This document shows positions 57,491-64,000 of a DNA stretch of 64,000 nucleotides, piece by piece. The DNA lies in assembly GCA_963932465.1 (NCBI GenBank), contig OZ010792.1, positions 21,543,632-21,607,631 on the forward strand. The letters are read 5' to 3'. How positions within the stretch are numbered: position 1 is the stretch's first letter; every line of letters begins with the position of its first letter. Both the position numbers and the translations under genes were made by a program. Source of the stretch: Maratus speciosus. Taxonomy: Eukaryota; Arthropoda; Arachnida; Araneae; Salticidae. Under the pieces are notes generated by a model. It saw only the letters and a program-made list of their open reading frames with translations. It was not told where the DNA came from and did not search any database.

Positions 57491-57888
57491 GTAATAAAAA
57501 TATTTCTCGATAATTACATAATCTAACGTGGGATAGATGACTAAATATTTTGTAAAGTTAATGATCAGGTGGATTAAAAAATAACATTATCACTAATTAT
57601 CTTCAATATTACTGGGATAAACATAGAGATTAAAAGACAAGATGATTAAATATTTGTACAGTTTCTGAAAAAAAGGGGCGTGTTTAAAGTATTATCATCT
57701 TAGGCGTAAACTTCTTACTGTCATCTACTCTTACATCTTTAACCATGTGGAAAATTTACTGTTTGTTATGTACATTTTCATAAAAATATATTATTCGTTA
57801 ACTTTGGTAAATTAATATCTAGATTTACACCAATACGAGAGGTGTTTTTCAAATAAGTGCCGTTTCGACACTAAAACAACAACGAGAC

Positions 57889-58720
57889 ATCATGCGTACA
57901 GCACAGGTTATGAAACACTTTCCAACACATTCTCTGTAAACGTCACATTTTACCAAAATGAAAGATGCTGTCTAAATGAACAATTTGGAAAACGCAAAAC
58001 CATAAAGTAATTTGAAAGGCAAATTTCGGCTATTACCATGAATAGCCGAGAAAATATACGATTTTTTTGCATAGCCCTGAATATGATCTACGGATATGTA
58101 TGCGTATACTATATAGTATGCTATAAGTTAGTTCAATAAAACGCATAGCACTGTTCAAAATTTTCCATTTAGGAATTTCCCCCAATAAACGGATCTTGTG
58201 GAGAAATTTTGTACAGCTCCGTATATTATCTATAGAATTCATAAACACAAAGTAATATTTAAATAATAGTTAAATTGAAAAACGCATACCAAAGCTGAAA
58301 ACGCACTTTCAACAATTATTATTCGTGTGTTTCAATAGGTCAATTATTCTTCACTTTCTTCTGTAGCCAACTTCTTTTGTGTGTCCTTGTAAATGAACGA
58401 TAAATTCTATGCACACCCTATTCTATAATAAGAACCTTGTAGTACACCTTAGTGTTATCAATTTCAAAATCTTTAAAATACTGTAGTATCAAAATACACC
58501 GTAAACGATTTTTCTCCATAGACCGCAATAAAACGGAATTATTTTGAGTGTCCCTGTGGATGAGCCGTAAATGCTACACACTTAACTTTCAATACCGAAT
58601 ATTCCATAGTAAACACTAATAATATATATCAATTTGATGGTAGTCGGTTTATACTTACGCCAGTTAGAGCACGGACAGACAAACAGACAAATCGACTTTT
58701 CATCTATGTTGGAAAGCGTT
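57889..58720 (-). mobile_element. Hairpin/TCTG tandem-repeat element, copy C
   Basis: In reverse orientation this copy shows AACGCTTTCCAACATAGATG, then TTTGTCTGTTTGTCTGTCCG and GTGCTCTAACTGGCG, then tandem units with ACAGGGACACTCAAAATAAT-type cores, and ends GGAAAGTGTTTCATAACC...GCATGATG. It lies inside the mariner relic and is therefore younger than it. Confidence 0.65.
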
Positions 58721-58779
58721 GAAAAATACAAAGCATTTAAAAAAAATATATTTTTTTACATGAAAGTTTGAACTTTAAT

Positions 58780-58995
58780 CTACTTCTCAACAAAATTTCT
58801 GCCTATATTAAGGCACTTATCATATCGTACAAACATCCTTTGTATACCATCCTCACATAAATCTGCTACTGCTGTGTTAAACCACCGAATAATCGCCATT
58901 TTGACGTCGTCATTACCGCGGTATAGCGCTAACCGACAAGATGCTGCTTTAAGTGCAGGAGCAAGTGGTAGTCACTTGGGCTAGATCAGGCCTAT
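58780..58995 (-). pseudogene. Mariner transposase C-terminus, left arm
   Basis: On the minus strand the peptides SDYHLLLHLKQHLVG and, after a stop and frameshift, NDDVKMAIIRWFNTAVADLC and RYDKCLNIGRNFVEK then stop are recognisable as the mariner C-terminal region. The Asp of SDYH corresponds to the third catalytic Asp and is kept. Upstream sequence is lost at the centre of the palindrome. Confidence 0.75.
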
Positions 58996-59043
58996 ACGGA
59001 GGGTGATGATGTTAACTATATAACGCGGTGAGATCCTAGATTT

Positions 59044-59222
59044 AACCCTGATCTAATGCCGAGGTACTACCACATGTTCCTGCACTTAAAGAAGCACCTT
59101 GCCGGTCAACGCTACAACGACGATGACGACATCAAAACGGCGGTGATGCAGTGGTTAACCCAGCAGGCGGCACATTTGTATGGGGATACAAAAGCTCATC
59201 GTGCGATACGGTATATGCCTTA
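59044..59222 (+). pseudogene. Mariner transposase C-terminus, right arm
   Basis: The plus-strand frame reads DLMPRYYHMFLHLKKHLAGQ, then RYNDDDDIKTAVMQWLTQQA and AHLYGD, ending at TAG (59220-59222). The catalytic Asp in the DYH motif is replaced by Tyr (RYYH). The final YVEK-type tail is displaced by a frameshift. It mirrors the left arm. Confidence 0.75.
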
Positions 59223-59346
59223 GTATAGGCTTAAATTATGTTGAAAAGTAAGTTAAGATCGAAAATTTTATGTAAAAATAAAATTGTTAAAAAATGCCCG
59301 TGTTTTTCAAATATCAAAATGGTACTTACTTAAAAAACTCGCCTCG

Positions 59347-59916
59347 TATTATGTTCAAGCAAAGGTCTTAATCAGCTTCAAATATGGCTAGGACCAGATT
59401 TTAATAATTAGAAAGAAGAAAAGAATAAAGTATTGTTATTTTTAGAAATGTGTTTAAATTGAGAAGTTTTCTGAAACTAGCTTATATGCCCGGTCAAGTT
59501 TAAAAAGAATAGAAGAGAAACCCCAAATAAATATTTAGTATTTCAGTAAATATGTATTCAGAAACGGCACGTTTACTTTATATAGGGCACTTTTAAGTCA
59601 AACCGATAACATCATGGCTATGATTATGGCTAAGGGCATTGAAGCATTATCCCCTCTCCTACACGATGAAACTGCACTTTAATTACCTATTACTTTAATT
59701 TTTTTTAAGTTACTAATCTGATAATATCATTTGCATCTACCCACCTTTTACTCTTTTTTGTCACACAAAGTTGGGCTCGTTCCAACAAAAATACACTGTG
59801 CCATTTTCTTTAGTGCGATAACTGTGCTGTGTTTGCCTTTTTAACCACAACACGGATCTTGGTAAAGTAAATGTTGCTCAAAAATTACAATGTAATAAGA
59901 CTTTTTGTGCGGCATC
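59347..59916. other. No gene recognised
   Basis: AT-rich DNA with no assigned feature. Confidence 0.4.
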
Positions 59917-59993
59917 ATTATCTGTAACTTATACACCACACATGAGAAGAGCTGTCATTATCTGTAACTTATACACCACACATGAGAAGAGCT
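59917..59993 (+). repeat. Perfect 38-bp tandem duplication
   Basis: CATTATCTGTAACTTATACA followed by CCACACATGAGAAGAGCT is present twice in immediate succession with almost no change, so the duplication is recent. It lies inside a short minus-strand open frame that I do not recognise. Confidence 0.8.
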
Positions 59994-61089
59994 TCATTGC
60001 TACACATATCGGACCAATAGATTAGTAGAAAATCAAGCTGGCTGCTATACCATACAGTTTCGTCTGCCTTTTCAGTCTCATAGGACTGCCAGACTGAGAA
60101 AACAGAAGACGTTTTAAGCACTACATGAATCTTCTTTTGATACAAGAGGAGAGCAATTTCATGAAGGGTTGTTGTATGTTTTACAGAAAAGTTCATGTAA
60201 CTCAGTAAGAGCAATATCAGCTCTCGGAAAGCAGGTGAAACTTTAAGCATTATGGCAGGCAATTTGATTTCCCACTATCTACCATTAGGCCCTTGGTCAG
60301 TTAAACGCGTCAGTGAAATATTTCACATATATGATGGGAAAAGATGCTTATAATGATTTACACACAAAATCCTTATCGTATTGCATCTTTCGAACAACAG
60401 TTGTAAGTCGAGATTCGCGTTGCGATTCACGATTAACTCCCATAGTAAGTGTGATACTGGAGCATTTATACAAACATTGTGGAGTATTTTTTAAATAAGG
60501 GAGCGAAGACAGTTGAAGAGATACCAGTAATTTGTGTCAGCTACGCTGTGAGTGCAGTTTGAGAAAGCACGGTATGAAAATGGTTCTGCCATCTCAAAGA
60601 TGGCTACTTTGATATAAAAGAGTTGCCACGTTAATGAGAGCACCACAGAGTTTGGATAAGGACTTTTTCCACGAGAATTACCACTGCATTGTTACACGGT
60701 CATAGATAGAGGACAGATTGGATTAGGTTTCGAATGCTGTTCATCTAAAATAAAAAGTTACAGTTCTTTGTATCAACATTTTAGGAGTCATCATTAATTA
60801 CATCATCAAATTTCAATTTTTTTTCACCACTTTCTTTCACTATATCATAGGTTGTCACATTCAAGTGATGCCTTCCTGTGATGTCACAGTTTTTCAATTT
60901 TTAATTTAGAGCTAATTCTGTGTATAAAAAAGTTATATACAGATATTGACATATAAAATTGTTAAGAATTTGTGCGCTTCATCTCAAGCGTTTTCAATCA
61001 AAAGAGAAGGAGAAAATGTACCTAATACTGCCTGAGTATTAAAAGGTATTATTTTTATTAACTTTATTATGCTGCTTGCCAATAATATT
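59994..61089. other. No confident gene
   Basis: A 97-aa minus-strand frame (59969-60262) is moderately complex in composition (for example LHEIALLLYQKKIHVVLKTS) but I recognise no domain and it includes the 38-bp duplication. The rest is AT-rich with no assigned feature. Confidence 0.3.
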
Positions 61090-62080
61090 TACCTAATTGT
61101 TTCCTTTCCACCACGAGGTCCCCCTGGTTAATGGAGTCATTTTGACTCGATAGGTTGAACCTAGTAGTCTTTTGGTGAAGTGTTATCCTAGCCTTGCCTC
61201 TCTGTTTCCTGGTGTTGTCCAATTGGCCTCTCCGGGGGTCGTCGAGGTCTAGGCTTGATAAGGAAGTACCGTGATAAGGGTGACCATTCTACTCGGATGG
61301 TGCTTGGGGTTCGGTGCTTGGGCTTGGTGTCCTTTCAGGTGGACCCCACTCAACCCCTTCAGTAGGGAAGATGACAGGGAACCTGGCCCGGGTGCCGCCT
61401 TCGGTTGCTTGCTACTGTGTGGAAGATGACCGAGCCTCAGGGAGAGAATCCCTTAGTCCTACTGGGGAAGAAGACGGAGAGCTGAGGTGTCCGGGGCAGG
61501 GGCTTTCGTGCCTGGATAGGAATTCTGGACAAAGTCTATGGAAAGCTATTGAGGCAGTGCCAAAACTCGAACGCAACCACTCACTATGCGGCCGGCAAGT
61601 GGCGTTTCAGCCTTACTTTGTGTTCTTGAATCTTCCATTTAATTTAGTGAGGATGATGACCGGGAGCAGAGTGTGCTCGTTGTGTCTCGTCGGCAGATAC
61701 ATGAGTAGTCTGATTCCACCGACGCGATGTGCTTCAGACGGGATAACCGCACAGGGGTTTTTTGTGCGTAACGAGAATTCGGGTCATTTTCTCATAGCTC
61801 TCCCTGAAAGCGGTCTCTGCTTTGCGGTATGGGCGTTGGCTGAGGCTGTCATGGTCTACCAGTGCAATCCGTGCTTGCGGGCGAGTCTTGTAGCGTGTCG
61901 GACCCTAGACGTTAGCGGCGGATGGTAGCAGGTCTTCCTGCGCTGCTCCCAGGATGGTGTTTCGGTACCTGGCGGCGGCGGGTCCTAAGTCTGCTTGGAT
62001 TTCCCATCGGCTCGACAGCCTTCTCCTCGGATAGCCGCCGATATGAGATCCTTCAATCCTGGCACGGTTTTCTTCTGTTT
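61090..62080 (+). other. GC-rich island of unknown nature
   Basis: This ~990-bp block is clearly GC-richer than everything around it, with sharp edges: the left near GAGGTCCCCCTGGTTAATGG and the right near a T run at 62079. A 204-codon frame (61314-61928) stays open, starting MLGLGVLSGG and ending DVSGGW, with Cys-containing stretches (RVCSLCLVGRY) but no recognisable domain. The length of the frame is partly explained by low stop density in GC-rich sequence. Candidates are a retrotransposon 5' region, a non-coding RNA gene, a recently acquired segment, or a true small gene. Confidence 0.35.
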
Positions 62081-62503
62081 TTTTTTTAATCTAAATGTTT
62101 TCATATTTTAGATGTTATTCACCGCATTTTAATCCACCCTGTCCACAAAATATGCCACATTGTGTCACACTTTGTGGACCGCTCCCCCTCTTGAAGTGTG
62201 ACATAATTTATGGATGATTCCTTATGGAGATTTTTAGTCAATGTAACGAGATGTTCAGTCAAATTATTTCACGTTAAATGGACTTTACCCATGTGACGTC
62301 AGCCGCGGGTAAGCAGAAGAAAAACACATCTATAGGCGTGAAGAACATATTAACACTGCTCCACCTTCGTCCAATAAACAGTCTTTTTCGAAGGGTTTTC
62401 CCCCCAGAGGCGTGGCTGTTGCCATTCGTTGGTGAAGTCCATTAGAAGCAAAAAACTTTAAGTTTAACATCACAAAATTGAAAAGTACTCTATAAATAAG
62501 ATA

Positions 62504-63024
62504 CCGTGTGATCCAAAAGTCAGTAGAAACTTTAAAAATTTATAATTCGAAAATGAATAAAGATACAAAGATGCGGTTTGCATCGAACGCACAGGAAAGT
62601 AGCCCCATTTTTTATGATGAAACCAAAAACGAACACTTGAACGTTTATTTTCTTGACTAACCGATAGCTATAAGTGACAAGTGGCTTAAAAGTTACACGT
62701 AAGCTTACAACTGTTCATTTTGCTGGCCGTCATTCAGCAGCACAGCTATCAGACGTGGCACAACACCGTTCACAGCATTAAGCAACATTTCTTGTGGAAT
62801 GGCAGACGCATATTGACGGATGGCATTTTTAAATGTTGGCAATTATGGCGGTTTCAAGCATTCTTTTTTGATCCAACACTTGCATTTATCCAAACCTTTT
62901 TTTCCACTTTCGTCATGAATAATCTGCCTTGTTTCCCATTCGCTCAATACAAACCGCATCTTTTTATCTTCATTCGTTTACGAATTATTAAATTTTAAAG
63001 TTATTCCTGATTTTTATATTACCT
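62504..63024. mobile_element. Small mariner-like element with ~80-bp TIRs
   Basis: The left end CCGTGTGATCCAAAAGTCAG (after TA) continues TAGAAACTTTAAAAATTTAT and CAAAGATGCGGTTT. The right end is the inverse: AAACCGCATCTTTTTATC, ATTAAATTTTAAAGTTATTC, ...ATATTACCTAG. On the minus strand the interior (62840-62700) gives AIRQYASAIPQEMLLNAVNG and VVPRLIAVLLN, resembling a Tc/mariner transposase C-terminus. The rest of the transposase is missing. Confidence 0.6.
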
Positions 63025-63504
63025 AGAATTTTAATTTCGCATTGGTACAAAAGTATAGATGAATTCAATCAGAGAAGTTTCGTATCAGTAAAATAAGAGA
63101 AAGTACAACAATAAAAAATTTGTTGTGGCTTGTCATTTTTATACATTTCCTTGTATCTCAAGCGTCAAATACTTCGAAGACATTAGGTTTTCTTTATTTC
63201 GAAAAGATGAACAAAATTAATTATTTCATAGTTTTTGCTGTGCTCTTTCAGCTGAAATAATTTATCTAATTTTTCCTTCCATGCATTCTTTTAAATAAAT
63301 AACTTTTGAAATATATTTTCAGCCAATATTGCGTATTTTTTAGAAATGATGTTTGTTCAGAGTATACACAACTTTTTTTCAGGTTTTGCTCGACTAATGC
63401 GGTTAACTAACCTTATGGTATTGCCGCACTAATCGAAATATACATTAAATACAAAAAACTTCAAAAGATCTACAACCAACTTTCTCAAAAACCCAATATA
63501 CATA

Positions 63505-63795
63505 AATGAACAATATAATAATATACTACGACTTTTTTATGTATTTTTGTTAGAAAGTATGTATTACAGTTTGATTTGAAACTTGTGAAAAGTTTATCTA
63601 ATCTGCATGAACTTCCATTAACAAAAACATGAGAGCTAATTTAATAACAACCGAGAACCATTAAAATATAATAATTGACAATATAATAATCAACTGCGAC
63701 ATTGTTTTTGATGTATTATTGTTAGAATATATGTATTACAGTTTCATTTCAAACTTTGAGAAAAGTTTATCTAATTTGCATGATTTCTGCACTGT
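63505..63795 (+). repeat. Two-unit direct repeat, ~170-bp period
   Basis: CAATATAATAATATACTACG...TGTATTACAGTTTGATTTGA...AAAAGTTTATCTAATCTGCA at 63511-63610 recurs at 63680-63780 with small changes. There is no coding capacity. The sequence to the end of the window shows nothing else I can assign. Confidence 0.65.
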
Positions 63796-64000
63796 ACTAA
63801 ATTTTTTTATGTTAGCTTACTTACCATTTGGTTAATTAAAAAAATTAGATAATTTAATTTCAAACTTGCTGTAATGCAATTTGATTACTTCAAACTTGTA
63901 TGTATTTAAATTTATTTAAATGAAAATTTATTAATTGCCAACTGCACAGTTTTTTTCCTTCTCTTTGGAATACATCTTGCCGGTAACACAAAATTTGATT

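Larger units (their letters stand above)
57836..59346. mobile_element. Palindromic mariner relic with a nested element
   Basis: The left end CGAGAGGTGTTTTTCAAATA and the right end (read inward) CGAGGCGAGTTTTTTAAGTA are flanked by TA and continue with AAGTGCCGTTTCGA or AAGTACCATTTTGA, a mariner-type terminus. Both arms encode the C-terminal end of a mariner transposase pointing outward. The left arm is split by copy C of the hairpin/TCTG element (57889-58720). Confidence 0.75.

Noticed and set aside
59969..60262. 97-codon minus-strand frame near 60 kb
   Set aside because: No recognisable domain, and it includes a recent 38-bp duplication. I cannot separate it from a chance frame.

Overview
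The window is AT-rich animal DNA, most likely from an arthropod and plausibly a spider or other chelicerate. The evidence is intron-containing gene structure (GTAAGT donor, polypyrimidine-AG acceptors), DNA transposons of the Tc1, mariner and pogo/Tigger types, Helitron-type termini, and a spread of short tandem arrays. No single-copy marker gene allows a firm taxonomic call. Most bases are transposon relics and tandem repeats, often nested, and large stretches show no recognisable coding signal.

The one host gene I can model with confidence lies at 27778-28825 (+). A coding exon with a signal peptide is spliced in frame to an exon that encodes a ~220-residue block of His-His-His-Gly type repeats and a short non-repetitive tail. 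The product would be a ~300-aa secreted histidine/glycine protein, probably metal-binding. Weaker host-exon candidates are at 11432-11590 (+, possible terminal exon) and near 38247 (+).

Mobile elements, left to right: pogo-like MITEs (465-810); a 148-bp tandem array joined to a reversed Helitron fragment (1045-2511); an array of CACGTG and TTACGTCA motifs (2725-3020); a tRNA-like SINE (~6958-7154); a TTAA MITE beside a pogo-like MITE (9.76-10.19 kb); a 1.94-kb element with ~210-bp inverted repeats (14700-16640); a hairpin-started tandem-repeat element (18.7-20.0 kb, relatives at 36.8 and 58 kb); a pogo-type element split by a complete Helitron (20957-22945); a truncated Helitron followed by a palindromic Tc1 relic (25139-27508); a pogo-TIR element carrying a broken non-transposase gene (30506-33051); a long 305-bp array ending at a second Helitron-type terminus (33147-36381); a palindromic transposase relic (41091-41831); a reversed Helitron end with four perfect TGACGTCA sites (42.1-43.4 kb); a TTAA element (44138-44892); two copies of a ~320-bp array element with paired YY1-like sites (46.06-48.57 and 51.31-52.82 kb); a complete Helitron (54837-56258); an ACAAGG-TIR element (56567-57490); a palindromic mariner with another element inserted in it (57836-59346); a GC-rich island of unknown nature (61.09-62.08 kb); and a small mariner-like element (62504-63024).

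Two patterns cut across families. First, three transposase relics from different lineages (Tc1-like at 26.1 kb, a DDE transposase at 41.1 kb, mariner at 57.8 kb) are all built as head-to-head palindromes in which only the 3' (C-terminal) end of the gene is kept and duplicated on both strands. Second, unrelated repeats carry dense, ordered ACGT-core motifs (CACGTG alternating with TTACGTCA) or YY1-like ATGGCGG pairs, which could make them binding platforms for host transcription factors.
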